A DNA stretch of 64,000 bases from Macrobrachium rosenbergii (GCF_040412425.1 NC_089766.1:51010797-51074796); one strand, 5' to 3'. Positions 1-27,353 are shown, counted from the first letter of the stretch. Notes: generated by a model from the sequence alone, not told the origin. A program made the numbers and translations.

Positions 1-188
1 TCATAAAAATTTAAGAATGTAAAGAATAATTATATATACTCATATTTTCTTATCAAGTGTGCAACTATAATAATACAAATATATTACTTGTCAACAGTAT
101 TTTACTTTATTTTCTGCCTAGTCATTTTGTTGATGTTTACACAAAATATATCAGTGATGAGGAGATGAATAAATAGTAGTTGGAGTTG

Positions 189-648
<460 letters not shown>

Positions 649-948
649 CTTTTATAAGATACCTTGCTCATGTGGCTTCAGAAAGCCCATAGAAATACTT
701 TTAAGTAGAATTCCTTTAAAATATAAATTTTCTTTGGTGATAATACAGTTTCCCACCCAACTTCAGTCTGTTTAAGTCTGCTTGCTCTTGCCCCCCCCAA
801 GGAAAATCTGAAATGACGCCCCTGAGTAGGAAATATCAATCTTTTCTTTTTCCACATTTGACAAAGGTCAAGTTTTGGTGTCCCGATGACAGCCGCCATA
901 TTTACCTACTCTGGTGATATCTGAGAAAATATAATATTTCACGCCCCT

Positions 949-964
949 TCGACTCCTCCTCCTC

Positions 965-1028
<64 letters not shown>
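949..1028. repeat. (CCT)n/(CT)n microsatellite
   Basis: Short CCT run passing into about 30 CT units. Confidence 0.95.
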
Positions 1029-1031
<3 letters not shown>

Positions 1032-1217
1032 TGACATGAAATTCTCAGAACTTTCCACTACTAATGGGTATTTTTGTAGCAACAATTTGGTTTTGTGTAC
1101 AGAAGCTTCTCCAGTACACCTAAAATGCAAAATGCAGACTGAATTTTTGTGTTTGTGAACATAATTTATAGTACGTATATAGTGGATTTATTTACATTTT
1201 TATTTACAAGCAAAGTT

Positions 1218-1222
<5 letters not shown>

Positions 1223-1307
<85 letters not shown>
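1223..1307. repeat. (AT)n-(GT)n microsatellite
   Basis: AT run changing to GT units. Confidence 0.95.
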
Positions 1308-1369
1308 ATGTATGGGTGTACATACGCGAATTTCACTAAATGTCTTTTTCCCCAATGGTTAAGTATACC

Positions 1370-1556
1370 TTAGATTTACCAGATCACTGAGCTGATTAAC
1401 AGCTCTCCTAGAGAGGGCTGGCCCGAAGGATTAGACTTATTTTACGTGGCTAAGAACCAATTGGTAACTTAGCTACGGGACCTACAGCTTATTGTGGAAT
1501 CCGAACCACATTATGGCGAGAAATGAATTTCTATCACCAGAAATAAATTCCCAAAT
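1370..1556 (-). mobile_element. SINE-1 copy (5'-truncated)
   Basis: Reverse complement of the body of the 14,861-15,100 copy: shared landmarks are the ggctggcccgaa.gattagac, cttattgtggaatccgaacc and gagaaatgaatttctatcac blocks. The tRNA-like head is not present. Confidence 0.75.
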
Positions 1557-2160
1557 GGTGTAGTAGGTGATGCCCCTTGGGTACAGCCTTCCGTGTTACT
1601 CGGTAAATCAAGGAATGAGAGTGTTAGCCTCACATCCTGTAAATGGATACCAGCAATCATGCTGGTGCCCATTCACAGCTGGGCAGGCTAGTGGAGTAGT
1701 ATCAGATTGAGCCAGCAACTTGCCGGCACAGGCTCTTGCTCGCAGACCAGCCCGTAAGACTAGTGGACGGTGGGAGTAATCCATAGGCCTAGAAAAAGCG
1801 ACCCGAGTGGTGCAACGCTCAACCACGGCATAAACATACTCACAAACTTTTATATAAGTGCAAGGAGACAGAGGTAACTGTAAGAGTTATAGAACATGTA
1901 GTTACTTAGCATGCTGGGAAAGATGATGGTACGACTTCGACGAAGAAAAAACAAGATTTCCAGAGGCAGAGCAATGTATGCTTAGACAGGTTAAAGGGTT
2001 CACTGATCAAGTCTTTTCTGAAATCATTAAGTGAGAGGTCTGAGAGCAAGTGGGAAAACTACATGCCTTCTGTTCCTAGAAAGAGAGTTGATATATTTAA
2101 CAGGGATGCAATGTGGATGGCCGCTTACTTGCATGGAATAGAAGGTCATTCGTTGAGAGT
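1557..2160. other. Intergenic, no gene recognised
   Basis: Mixed-composition sequence with a short ORF on the minus strand at 1,608-1,826 that resembles nothing I know. No splice-supported coding signal. Confidence 0.5.
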
Positions 2161-2162
2161 GG

Positions 2163-2400
2163 TTAAAAGTTTTGGTCATAAATATTATTATTATCATTCA
2201 GAAGATGAACTCTGTTCAAATGGAACAATCCCACTAAAGGGGACAATGACTTGAAATTCAAGCTTCCACAGAATATGGTGCTCATTAGGAAGTAAGAAAA
2301 GGTCAAGGGAAATACAGAAAGAAGAGATCTCACTTATTAATAAAAATAAATAAATTAATAGATGGATAAGAACTTATTAAAATGCAAGGAGAATATTTTA
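2163..2400 (-). mobile_element. LINE/SINE-2 3' tail, minus strand
   Basis: Reads (minus) as the shared 3' tail: ...gcttgaatttcaagtcattg, cccctttagtgggattgttcc, cttctgaatgataataat. The adjoining segment (ggaaatacagaaagaagaga) also occurs at 33,315-33,345, next to a LINE coding end. Confidence 0.7.
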
Positions 2401-2649
2401 GGAGAAGAAAATGAGTCGTGAATTTTGCATCATTCTTGGTAGGTTCTTGAAACTTTCGCTGGAGAATTGTCATGGTTTTATTATCAATGAATTACCAATT
2501 ACAGAATGTGAGGGACAATGCTATTTCAACACATGCCGTGAACCTTCCGTTCTACCTGACAGACTTAGACAAGATGTAAACAGTGCAACACTTTAGGAAG
2601 TAATAGCATGATAGTAGTGTTTCTCAGTGTTTCTCATTAGATAACAGAG

Positions 2650-3140
2650 AATAAATTCTGTAATGTGGTTTTACAGACGACAGTGTCTGTTAACAATAGT
2701 GAAGAAAAACTGAAGAAATTAGATAAAAATCTTTAAGCGTTTGTAAGAGGAGAAAGTGGAGAGGAAACGTATGCAAAAGTAAGGTTATGTGGCAAATGGG
2801 AGCCAAGAACACGAAACAATGAATGTTGATAGGGATGGTGAAAGATTAGAAGTAGCTGATTCATGCTGGTATTTTGGAGAACGTCATGAATGAGCGTAGG
2901 CCGAGATAGGAGAGGAATGACAGTAGCGTATCTACGAAAGTTTTGGAAGAGAAGCGGAGTGGGTGTCTTGGAAAGCCATGTCTGGAGTTTTTGCAAGGGT
3001 TGTTAAGCCAACTTTACCTCAAGGGACTGAAATGTGTATTTTGAGTGTGAAAAAGGGGGAAAAGGTTGAAGCTGTTGAGATGAATTGCTTGCATAGCACA
3101 TGTATAAATATGTGTAGGCGTATGTGAATGAAATCTGCGT
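2650..3140 (+). pseudogene. Decayed non-LTR retrotransposon RT fragment
   Basis: Frame-broken traces: an ADD-like acgacagtg...gaagaaaaactgaag stretch, then VVKPTL...GTEMCILSVKKGEK and VEAVEMNCL. These match the thumb region of RTE-type reverse transcriptases (VVKPTLLYGSETW...E..EMN.LR). Multiple stops and frameshifts. Confidence 0.6.
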
Positions 3141-3521
3141 AGACATAGCATAAATTAGTCTTTAAGCCCAATGCTACAAGTGTCTAAATAAGAACATTGT
3201 ATGTCTTTTTTTTATTCCCTAGCACACTACTGTGACTTCTAAGTAACACCGAGAACTTCCAACCAGCGGCGTTTAGGAAGGTAGTACTAGATGTTATGGT
3301 GCCACAGTGGCCGCACCAGTGAAGAATACAATAGGATACAATAGCACCTTATCAACGAATTCCTGCTGATGGAGAGAACGATAAATCTGCGTCTCGTATG
3401 TGACTGATGATGATGGATTGCATCATTCTTCCAATAGAGAGACAACAATAACTCTGTCCAGCCGGCTGATTTCGTTATCGGAAGTCCCAGACTCCTGTCT
3501 GTCAAGCTTTAATTTCCTTTT

Positions 3522-3770
3522 TTAGTTTTCTGCGAAAGAAAGCTATTGTGCTCGGCTTTGTCTATCCGTCCGGCCTCAGATCTTCAAAACTACGGAGGCT
3601 AGAGGGCTGCAAATTGGTGTGTTGATCATCCACCTTCCAATCGTCAAACATACCAAATTGCAGCCCTCTAGCCGCAGTAGGTTTTTTTTTTTTTATTTAT
3701 GGTTAAAGTTAGCCATAATCGTACTTCTGGCAGAGAAACTCTGGCGCAATTTTTACATATTTTTTTTATC
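3522..3770 (-). mobile_element. MITE-380 copy, minus strand, partial
   Basis: Shares with five other copies the palindromic core gctagagggctgcaaattgg ... ccaaattgcagccctctagc and the tgtccgtccg...cctcagatcttcaaaac flank. Confidence 0.85.
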
Positions 3771-3982
3771 ATCTCTTGAAGACTTGCGTGTAATGGCTAG
3801 TTGTTTCTATTCAGCCTTCCTTTTTCTGTTTCAATACAATATGGTATATGACACTGACAGATTTATCAAACATATTCGTCTCCACACTAATGATTTTGCA
3901 CGCTTACTCGATGAACCACTCAATCGTTGAATCCAACCCAAATTCGTTAATAGATACATTTGCGATACATATCGATGCATAC

Positions 3983-3985
<3 letters not shown>

Positions 3986-4026
<41 letters not shown>
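3986..4026. repeat. (GA)n microsatellite
   Basis: About 20 GA units. Confidence 0.95.
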
Positions 4027-4030
<4 letters not shown>

Positions 4031-4379
4031 GTGAAGTGTGTAGATAAATAAAAATAAAAAAGAAAAGGGCCTGAAACGTTAGCAAGCGTTAGGCCGATGA
4101 CTAAACGCATCCGTTTAGCCGTTCCCACGAGACGTAGCTAGCCCGCCTTCTTCCACTCACATTTGGACAATGAATAAATAGATAAGTGAATACATAAGTA
4201 AGTAAGTAAATAAATAAATAAATAAGTTTTTGAAAAATACATCCTATTTTTTGGAAGAGTATATTTTTTAAGGTTATTATGCGATTGGTAGTAGATATTT
4301 TGAGACTAGGAATAGCGAAAGCCTAAAACACTTCTTTTGTTTCCTGGGGGAATGGAGGAGTAAAATAAATCACATTGCT

Positions 4380-4638
4380 CTTAACCTTTTTATTACAACG
4401 CCTCCTCTAAGAGTTGGTCCCCTCCACGCCCCCACCCCCCAGGGATTTAAAGGAAAATGAAAAAAAAGAGAAGGGGTGTTTTTATTCTTTTGGGAATGAG
4501 TTAGTGAGATATTTAACACTGCTTCTTAGTGACTCTTTTAGAGAATTTTTAATTTTTCGCTAGGGCTCGCGCCCCCCGCCCCCTGGAAATTGCTGACAGC
4601 CCCTTAGGGGAGCGCGCCCTCCAGGTTAAGAACCACTG
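4380..4638. mobile_element. Possible hAT-type MITE remnant
   Basis: Ends in gttaagaaccactg, the terminal inverted repeat of the hAT-like copies at 13,326, 27,987 and 41,881, but no matching left end or duplication was found. Confidence 0.35.
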
Positions 4639-4808
4639 TCCTAGAAAAAGGGTTAAAGATTAACAGTAATGTTAACCAAATAATAAATAATAATAATAAT
4701 AATAGTAACAATGCTAAGAAATTCACAGTCTCGTGAAAAAGTTTGTGTAATAAAAATATTATATATAGTAATAATATAGTTTACTACGTGATTGTGGATC
4801 TTTATCAC

Positions 4809-4868
<60 letters not shown>

Positions 4869-4929
4869 TTATATATGTATATATATTTGCAAAATATATG
4901 TTTACATATACACCACTGGATTTCTTCAC

Positions 4930-5001
<72 letters not shown>
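4809..5001. repeat. Two (AAT)n microsatellites
   Basis: 4,809-4,868 and 4,931-5,001, separated by about 60 bases of unique AT-rich sequence. Confidence 0.95.
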
Positions 5002-5003
<2 letters not shown>

Positions 5004-5099
5004 TTTAAATTCCCTTCCACACAATTAACAACAAGGGCCAGTGCTCTTCTCTTTTATGGGTGTCACTGTACTACTTCTCATAAGCATGCAAATCATCGA

Positions 5100-5290
5100 G
5101 TTCGGGACGATTAGGCCGTATTATTTTCGGCCGTGAACCTGTTAGGCCGTCACAACTTTAGGGCATATGAAGTTTAGGCCGTAAGACATTGCGGAAGCTC
5201 CTTGGTACGCTGCAGTTAGTACTATAGCCCCTCGTGGATCAAAGTATTATATACACCCATTTCTGCCGTTTGCCAGTTTGAATGTTACGG
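5100..5290. mobile_element. FB-tatac fragment with taggccgt repeats
   Basis: Contains cggaagctccttgg, gttagtactatagcccctcg and aaagtattatatacacccat, shared with 48,721-49,043. It lies among four direct copies of the octamer taggccgt and an inverted cggccta. Confidence 0.6.
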
Positions 5291-5814
5291 CCTAAATGAC
5301 TTACACCCGAAACGACCAGGACCCATATCATCAAGCTAGGTCTACAGTAGATATACTGTACAGGTTCGCCCTATGGTCAGGACCACTGGTCTATATGCCT
5401 GGTAAGCAAAACAAGGCTCTGGTTAAAGGTTTCGATCTTGGTTCCATATATATTACTGAGATCTCTGACCAAATTCAATTGTTTATTTAAAAAAAAAAAC
5501 AATTTCCTATGGTGGCGTTGCATCAGTGTTGAAACTGCATTTGCTAACATCCCGGGGACTGAAGTACAAGCAATGAAAGTCATATGCATGGGTCGCCTGA
5601 GGTGATGATTGCTTCAAAAAATCATTGCCTCTTGAAAAATTTCGTCTCAGAATGATAGACCAATGTTACTTACAAATTTGCTAGTTCCTAATAAAACAGA
5701 CTTTGGTCATACAGCGACTACCTTTGGCTTCGTCTTCGTTTATCATCATAACCGGAGATTAGTCGATGCTATTATCAAATGATGTCTACCATTCATTTTC
5801 TACATTTGACCACT

Positions 5815-5930
5815 CAGTGGCTAGTACTAAACACGGCGAAACAGTGCAGGCGAGTCACTGTTTAGCCGTGTTTAGCACTAGCCCCTGGGGGATCAAACAG
5901 TTTTGTATATAGTTCGAGGAAGTAATTACC
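5815..5930. repeat. Hairpin with FB-tatac core
   Basis: ctagtactaaacacggcgaa and an inverted copy (tgtttagccgtgtttagcac) flank a short loop; the core ccgtgtttag.actagcccc recurs in the 48.8- and 49.6-kb elements. Confidence 0.6.
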
Positions 5931-7165
5931 ACAGGCCTTAATTGGGTCGTTTGGCAGATAGCATCCGTTAGCTCGGTAGATATCATGCTGCAGTCGATTA
6001 GTCTTCCAGCAACAACACTGACGTGCACAACGAAGGCCATGTGACAGGCGCCCTTAGCAAGGACGCTAACTTTATCCACAATGGAAGCCTCTTCTAGCAT
6101 TTGATAATATTCCAAACCTCGTCCACTGGAACACAGGAATGAACTCTTAACATTCAAATATCACAACCTCCAGAAAATGCTATTATGTTTGCCCTCAATA
6201 TAAATTTAGTACACACATTTACTGATTACCTCTGCCAGCAAAACATGACAGAGGTAAGGTAAAATTTTCCGTTGATTTTGGCAACTAATCGGGTCTGGCA
6301 GATAAAAAAAATAAATAAATAAATTCATGGGGTTTGCCATTGGCGTAGATATGCATTCAGCGAGTGTTCTTTCAGTTGTTAAATCAAGGACTTCTTAACA
6401 CCACAGCCTAAAGTAGTTACCTCAGCAATGGTTAAAACTTTCCCATAAAGAAAGACCCATTTTTTGCCCCTTGGTCATTGAGACACTTTCATTTTGATTC
6501 TCGACGTATGGTTATCACTAACCTTTTCATCAGTTTATCCTATTTTATTATCTCCACATTACCAGACCATCTAAAAAACGCACTGATCCATCTCTTTAAC
6601 TATACTGACCTTTTCCTGTTTCGACCTCTGGCGTTCAAATCGTCAGGTCAGCGAATTCAAGCAGTAATGGGTCAAGTTTGCATTTGGAATGGGGACCGTC
6701 GATGGATGCCAGATGTTGCCGAGACATAAGTGCCTGTTCCCACGCCATGTGCATGAGGCTGGGAAACGCATCCCATAATCAGTGTTTACAACGGAAGAAT
6801 GACCTTTAAATATATGTTTATGGATAGAGAGAGAGAGAGTGGCATGTTTTATATTGTGAATCCGTAAAATAAAACACGTTTTATATTATAGATTCAGTGC
6901 TTATGCTGGTAATCTGCTCTAAGTCACGCTCAACCCTTCGTATAGGTCCAACATTCTATAAAAAAAAAAAAAAACACCGCAAAACAGATATTGAGAATAT
7001 TATCTTTAATGTGACCAAGAGATAAGATTGTATTGCACCGCATTGTGTACATGTCTTATCTTCGAGTAGCCACGAATACAGGTTACAATCTCATTCATTT
7101 TGTAATATGTTCAATAAAACTCGATGGATTTATCAAGTCTGTTTAACAGTACAAATAATATTTTC

Positions 7166-7210
<45 letters not shown>

Positions 7211-8254
7211 AGCGGGTAAGGGGGGTTGGAGGGGGAGATACTGGCCTGTTGGTACCCCTGCGTCCTGTCTGTCAACTACCATCCAGTCAGTGGCGATGAG
7301 ATAAGGCAGTTCTGACTTGACATAGTTTCCTGACACGGTGAGCCAAAGAGTAAGATTAGTAACAGCTGACGAAGCTCGAAAGTGGAATTCAGGTAACCAG
7401 CTTGGGCCTCTGAATTATGTAATAGTGATCAACAAGCATCTGAGGCCCGCGAGATCGTCTTGTGGGGCTAACTTTGAGCAGGTCGAGGAAATCAGAACAC
7501 AAGGTTGGTAGGAGTGTTATCTTCGGACCGACATTTGTCGCGTCAGAAATTGAGAATGCTTGTGTATGTGTTCTTGCAAATTTTTGACAGCGAGAGAAAT
7601 CAGCGTAGATGGGATTGAACCGAAAATAATAAGAGTTTAAAACTAGTTTGCATTGCTCGATAAATATTGTATTTGTACTTTATGCACGCGCGCCCACTAT
7701 TGCGATATCTATTTTACCTTCATGTTCCCGTGTCTTTAAAACTGCTGGTTAATCCTCTCTTAAACATTCTAACCGTAGTTGCCTATCAACGCGGGCATGT
7801 GGTTACGTCTCTGCGATCTGGTTGCATAGTCCTGTCGTCCACATCAGCCACCACTTTTGAGTAAGGGGGCCGTGCTGGTACAATGCCGTTCTCTCGAAAA
7901 CCAGCCAGCTACCAGCTTTCTTTTAGGCCAATAGAAATGCTTGTTAAATAAAACAGACATTTGGAAAGCGTGTGAGTTTATTTCAAGCTCTGTTTTTGCA
8001 GTCGTAGACAAACGAAGTACTAATAAGAAATAATGGTTGTCCTCATCGTGAAGTCGGACATAAACACGCGGGGAATATAGTCACTTCGTCTTTAAGCGTA
8101 AACCAAAAAGACTAAATGTAAATGCAAACATGGACTTCCCAAGACTAGGCCTTCAAGTGTCCACTTCCGGAAAATCTGTAGATGAATCGCCGATCAGAAC
8201 TTTCAAAAGGTTACATTCAGTCAAAAAGAAATTGTGAGAGTCAGTGGTCAACCC

Positions 8255-8317
<63 letters not shown>

Positions 8318-10100
8318 GACAATCTACAACCCAAGAAATATACGATGGAGGTCTAAAAGAGTATATCAAAACGCAAGAAGAGGAATCGTAATGACAAAAG
8401 AGCAACAGGCTCTCGGTTTATTTTGTGATTCTGTTAACCACAAAAGCACAACCGTTTTTCCCTTGCGTGAGGTTCGTGTAGGACAGTGAGTTCACTCCCC
8501 TGAAATGCTATCCCCCAAACTTAGAGTTAAAAATAATAATGTTTCGAGGTCGGACTTTTAAGTACCAGTTAACTGATTATATCTAATCAACATCAATTTT
8601 TTAAAAGAAGAAGAGTCCCTATCTTACCAGAAAAGAACATGTTACCAGGAGCCTGAAACCTACAGTATTTTCGCATGAGTTGGTCGTAAATATTACCGAA
8701 AATTCATATAAAATCCAGGCAATAAGATATTTGATCTTGTTTCTTAATAATGTCTGAAATACAGGGTTTCTTTTTGCTGAGAGCGATGCGCGTCCTGCCG
8801 AGAATTGAGATGATTTCCAAACTTGGATATAGTTTTACTCACTCGAGTAGTACTAGGAACTGTCCGTTGCCGCCAACCACAGCGGAAATGCTAGCTCGGA
8901 CAGCCTTCAGCTGTAATGGAGGGTACTAAAAGACAAACGAAATCATCTAGTAAAAAGAGCAATGGCAAATAAAGAAAAGATATTTTTCTCGACCTCATCC
9001 TCACACCTCCGACAGTAAATACCTTAACCCAGGTTAGGAACCACCGCACCGCCTAGAAGAACTGAACTATAGCAGCCAGTGCAAATCCGGATGGTTTCTG
9101 AAAAGCTTCAGTTTTACATTCCGAAAGTTACTGGAGATGAAGTGGAAAAAAGATGGAATTCCACATAAACTTGAATCAGGTTAGCGTACTCAACATTCCC
9201 GCTGGTGATTACTCTGCAGAAGAGGCGGGAGGGTATACAAATAACTGGCCTTGAATCATCAAAGGGCATAGGGCAATTGTGTTAAAGTTTTACCACAACT
9301 TTTATCTATCAGGGCCACACAAATCAGAGTTGTTCTGTGTTTGGATTCCCGGATGAGACAGATCTTCATCAATCATTTAGAAAACCATTGGTCTAATGGG
9401 ACTGCCGCGATGGACTGCGCTGCCAGAATCTTAATCCTATATGCTGGAAATGTTCGCTGGAACCCGTCCTTATCAAACACCAATGAAAATATAAACGTGC
9501 CAAAAAATTAAAAGTTTTGTGATTCATTAATGCTTAGGAAATGTTGTATCCCTTTATTCTGCGAGTTCTTTTGTTGTTGTGCAGTCATTTACTATAATTG
9601 GGTGTTAATCTATTGACAAGTTTTAATTCTGTGAAGGTGTAAAACTTGTAACCCGCTAGGGGACCGCACTGGCATGGTGATTGTACGGTCCATTCCATTC
9701 GTTGCCTATATGATCATGCGTTGTTGACGGGAGATGTTCTCGTCACTGGAAATTTTAATTGATTAAATAACTATTTTGATTCATCATTTGTGATGTCAAT
9801 GACGGTGGCCACTCTGAAAAATGAACGTCATAATAGGCATTTACGCTTGGTGAATCAGTCATTTTGAAGTTTGCTAAAAGTGAATCCATAACTAGTTTGT
9901 CATCAAGTTTTATAAAAAAAAAAAAAGGCTTATAGAAAATTCGTGAAAATAGATATCCCATGAAAACAGACAAATGCAGGTCTTGTGATTCAGACTATGC
10001 ATAATATAAATCCAAATATTATGCCACTAAAACTTCTTACTGATGCAAACTGTCACCTAATGAACCGTTACAAGAATGGCGAAAATAAGCACACATACAG
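5931..10100. other. Intergenic stretch without recognised gene
   Basis: Contains microsatellites at 7,169-7,206 (GA) and 8,258-8,317 (AAT). Open frames here (e.g. 6,478-6,729, 9,755-9,973) are short, without recognised domains or convincing splice context. Confidence 0.5.
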
Positions 10101-10101
10101 A

Positions 10102-10177
<76 letters not shown>

Positions 10178-10178
10178 C
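10102..10178. repeat. (ATT)n microsatellite
   Basis: About 25 ATT units. Confidence 0.95.
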
Positions 10179-10569
10179 AGCAAGCAATGCACAGCTTTTC
10201 ATGTCTAGGTCAACAAGTCATAAAACAGCAACGTCCTATATGCCTAAACATTGTTTTTCCTCTCTCACTCCATTACAACGAGAAATAAAACTCGCGATTA
10301 ACCATTTTGACGAGAGGCATCTCATTAAAGTGTCGATAAAAGTGTGGGATGTAAGTTGTAAAAGAGCTCCTTTATCTTAAGAATAGCTAAGAGAGTTGTT
10401 TAGCGCCCAAAGATAAGATAAGTTCACTCAGCTGCAAACATTGCTCATCTTCCGTCTCCTCTTCTTCTTCTTCTTCTCTTCGCACGACTAAGGCGAGTCT
10501 CACGGGCCCTTTCCTGTCATTACTTTCTTTCTTACATCGTTTTTGATGCGTCCTACCCATCCCTTCTCT

Positions 10570-10571
<2 letters not shown>

Positions 10572-10609
<38 letters not shown>
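10572..10609. repeat. (CT)n microsatellite
   Basis: About 19 CT units. Confidence 0.9.
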
Positions 10610-10611
<2 letters not shown>

Positions 10612-10795
10612 GGAAACTTGACGGTGAATGCGTGTAGAGGTGAGTGGTGTATTGTATAGGAGGGTTCGTCACAGCTCCGGTGAGCCTCCTGTGTTGGCAT
10701 GTTAATAAGTTGATGTTTTGGAAGTTTTTGCCAAAGCGTTTCATCTTTGTTGTACCGGTTGAAGGATCAACGTGGCAGTATGTTATGAAACAGCT

Positions 10796-11171
<376 letters not shown>

Positions 11172-11640
11172 TATACTGCCATTATATGAATACGAATGTA
11201 AATTAGAAAAGGTATAAGACTTGGAACTGATCGCGTCTATTTGTGTTCTAATTTGACTGTTGTCGCCCCAATCCTTAGAAAGACTTCAAAATGTACTGCA
11301 TTTTTTTCATTCAATCATTTTAGCTTTTCGTTTGAAAATGTTAGACACGTAAGTGTTCCTAGAACGTCAGCCCGTTGTCTTTATTCATTTCAGTCACGCA
11401 GGACAAAATTATGAACCAAGATGACTGAAGGCTTCATTTAATACTAATACGTCTTATGGTAATTCAGCTATCAGTCAAGTTCAAAGGCTTTAAATCCTTG
11501 ATAAAATTATATAATTGAGCATGGTTCTACGCATGTCACTCCTCTCTAGTTAAACTAAGCACTTATTCATCAAAGGTAGAATTCCCTCCAGAATTCTACT
11601 GACCAAGAATAAAAATACTATAGACCAGTATCAACATAAA

Positions 11641-12085
11641 GGTTAAAGGAAGAGTGTATAAGACAGTAGTGAGACCAGCTTTGATGTATGGAGCAGAAAA
11701 TGGCCGGTAAAGAGAGTGCAGGAGAAGAAATTGGATGCAGTACAGATGAAAACGCCTAGATGGATGTTTGAAGTAACAAAAATGGACAGGATCAAAAATG
11801 AAAGAATGAGAGGAACTACTAAAGTCGTAGAACTATCAAAGAAGGCCCAGGAAAGAAGACTGAGGTGGTATGGCCATGTGATGAGAAGGGATGAAACATA
11901 TGCAGGGAGGAGAGTGATGCAGATGGAGGTGCCTGGTGGGAGAGAGAGCAAGAGGAAGACCGAAGAAGCGAAGGTGGATGGATGTAGTTAGAGAAGATCT
12001 GAGAGAGAAACAATTGTCAGAGGACGATGTGTTTGACCTAGTCAGGTGGAGGAAAGTTGCCAGAAACATCGACCATGCATAGAAG
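11641..12085 (+). pseudogene. RTE-like reverse transcriptase C-terminal fragment
   Basis: Reads VYKTVVRPALMYGAE, a frameshift, QEKKLDAVQMKTPRWMF, NERMRGTTKVVELSKKAQER, RRLRWYGHVMRRDETYAGRR, VMQMEVPGG, a further frameshift, RWMDVVREDLREKQLSEDD. This is the thumb/C-terminal region of RTE-type non-LTR elements. At least two frameshifts, so inactive. Confidence 0.85.
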
Positions 12086-12498
12086 TGAGAAAAGATGCAG
12101 AGAAAGAAGAGAAGACCAATAAACCTACCCCAACCTCTACTGGATATCAGATTCCAATCCGTGGAACAGCCGTGCACTATCATTAATTGAGATTTTTATC
12201 CTTTATATAAAATTTTTGGTATGTAAATCTTGCAAAAAACATTCAAGTACTTTCTGGGGCTGCTGTTTTTTGCTAATTTTCCCAGCTTAAAATCAGTAAC
12301 TTTGCCCGACTTGTAAAGAGAAGCTGTGCCCCACTGAACTGCTGAGCCTTAAAGGCAAAAGTCCCACATTCTTCACAACTAATACACGCTCTTTAGATTT
12401 TAATGCCAACAGTGTTCCTTTATGATCTAATTGCCAAAGACGATTCCAGGCTCAGTGCTGGTTTGTATGATCCATAGATGAGAAATGTAAGATATTGG

Positions 12499-12695
12499 GA
12501 TCTTTCCTAGATAGTGACCCCAAGGGTTTTCGGGGGTCGTTATCTAGGACTAATATTTCTTGGGAGTCATTATCTTTATGATATTTACAGTCTTTTGTTT
12601 ATGTTTTTACGGTCATCCCCAACGAGACTGTACTGAACACAGAGGTGGATACATACCGGGTTAAAACGCTTGGGGGTCACTATCTAGGAAAGATC
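12499..12695 (-). mobile_element. FB-200 copy 1
   Basis: Foldback element of about 200 bp with inverted ends ggatctttcctagatagtga / tcactatctaggaaagatcc. Seven copies in this window; internal cggcgtgtttagtacaagcc core. Confidence 0.9.
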
Positions 12696-13221
12696 CAGAT
12701 ATTGATGCCTTAAAGTCAACAACATTGATGTTGCAGTGTCAAAATTCTCTTCATTTATAAGTTACTTTGGATCCAAAGGTCAAGAATAGCACTAGTTACA
12801 GTATGTAGATTCTCAGTTTACGCAAAAAATCGATTAATCGCCTTCTTTGTCTATAACTTTATTCCTTTTATGACAAATGATTATTTTCATCGCCATGGTA
12901 TTAGATCTGACTCTTTCCACGATGAAATGCGTGCTTTCTTTGTATGCGTTTCTGTCATAATTTTCATAACTTCTGATATTTTCTAAGTAAATATAAACTT
13001 GCTCGGCTTCCCCTCACCTTCTTATATAGGAAGTGAAATGTTGTGATACCTAATTTTGAGTGCTTTCTTTTATCAGAAAAACAACCCTCAGAATTTTCTT
13101 GACCTTTGCTGTTGCTCTGCCCAACACTATAAGTGGCCTGACTACTGCATTTTTACTAGAATATTCAAGCTCTTGGAGATGACGAATGTACACAAGAACC
13201 TATATTAATAATGTTTGTATT

Positions 13222-13785
13222 GTATATCAGGTGCACAATAATATTCAGTTGTGAATTATTGTTGATTTTATAAAAACGGTACAAGAGCTTTCGAACATTG
13301 TCCTGGGTTCATCTTCAGTCTAACTCAGTGGTTCTTAAACTTTTTTGCCTTGCAACCCCCCTCTGCATTATGTATAGACCCCATGCCCCCCTACCCCAGA
13401 AATTTTTGCCAACTGTAATCTATAAACAAAATGTTGTCTATTTGTATGCTATTATACTTATCATAACAATAAAAGACAATTCATAAACAAGATTTGAAAT
13501 TAAAATTTACTTATAATTTGAATTTTTTTGCCAATGTTTTGAGGTAATAATTAGAAAATATATGGAAGCAATGATAACGTTTTTGGCAATTTTGTAATTA
13601 ACATCACAAATTAAAAAATAATAGGCACCATCTGGCAACTCTCTTGCGCCCCCTTGGAAGCTTCGACACTTTTAAGAGAACTGGTCTAACTGAAGATGAG
13701 CCCAGGACAGGGTTCGAAAACTCTTGTAACGTTTTTATAAAATTAACATAATTCATCACTGAATATTATTGTGCACCTGATATAC
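13222..13785. mobile_element. Foldback element interrupted by a hAT-like MITE
   Basis: Left arm 13,222-13,325 (gtatatcaggtgcacaataa ... gtctaact) is inverted at 13,684-13,785 (gtctaact ... gtgcacctgatatac). The arms would form a ~100-bp hairpin were it not for the insertion. Confidence 0.88.
13326..13683. mobile_element. hAT-type MITE with perfect 8-bp duplication
   Basis: Begins cagtggttcttaaac, ends ttttaagagaactg; flanked by direct 8-bp copies gtctaact (13,318-13,325 and 13,684-13,691), the length typical of hAT insertions. No transposase. Confidence 0.85.
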
Positions 13786-13916
13786 AGCATATCCCGTCCT
13801 CGATCTAGAGGAGAAAGACCTATACCAATGTTTATATTGTCTTGTCTTTCACTAATATTGGTGAATGCAATTAATACTTTCCTATATACGAATCTCAATA
13901 TTTCTTTCGCAGGAAG

Positions 13917-27014
<13,098 letters not shown>

Positions 27015-27353
27015 AACTTCTTACGGTGATCTTTCAGTCTTCCTTCATTGAAATGGTATTACATTTGTCTTGACAAGATGGGAACTGTTTCCTTGAACAT
27101 TATCTGGATGTTATATTTCATGGTTTTATTTGGCAATGACTTTCAGTGGTTTTTTAATACATAGGCCTTGGTTTGGCTACGATATCCAGAAATTGTTCAA
27201 CAGACGAGCTGTGCGTCACTGTGGAAATCTGTGTAATAGATGTGCTGTGTTACTCAGTGCTTTAGACAACTACAGTAATTACAGGAAATTCTTCTTTAAG
27301 TGATTTTAGTTTTGCATTGATTGACTTCTGACAACAGTTCCTTACAATTTCTG

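Noticed and set aside
4743..5114. Poly-Asn/poly-Ile/poly-Leu ORFs (also 8.2, 10.1, 15.6, 19.1, 30.1, 33.2 kb)
   Set aside because: Translations of (AAT)n/(ATT)n tracts without other coding evidence.
11716..11991. A cellular gene encoding the RRLRWYGHVMRR protein
   Set aside because: This motif belongs to non-LTR retrotransposon reverse transcriptases and the frame is broken on both sides.
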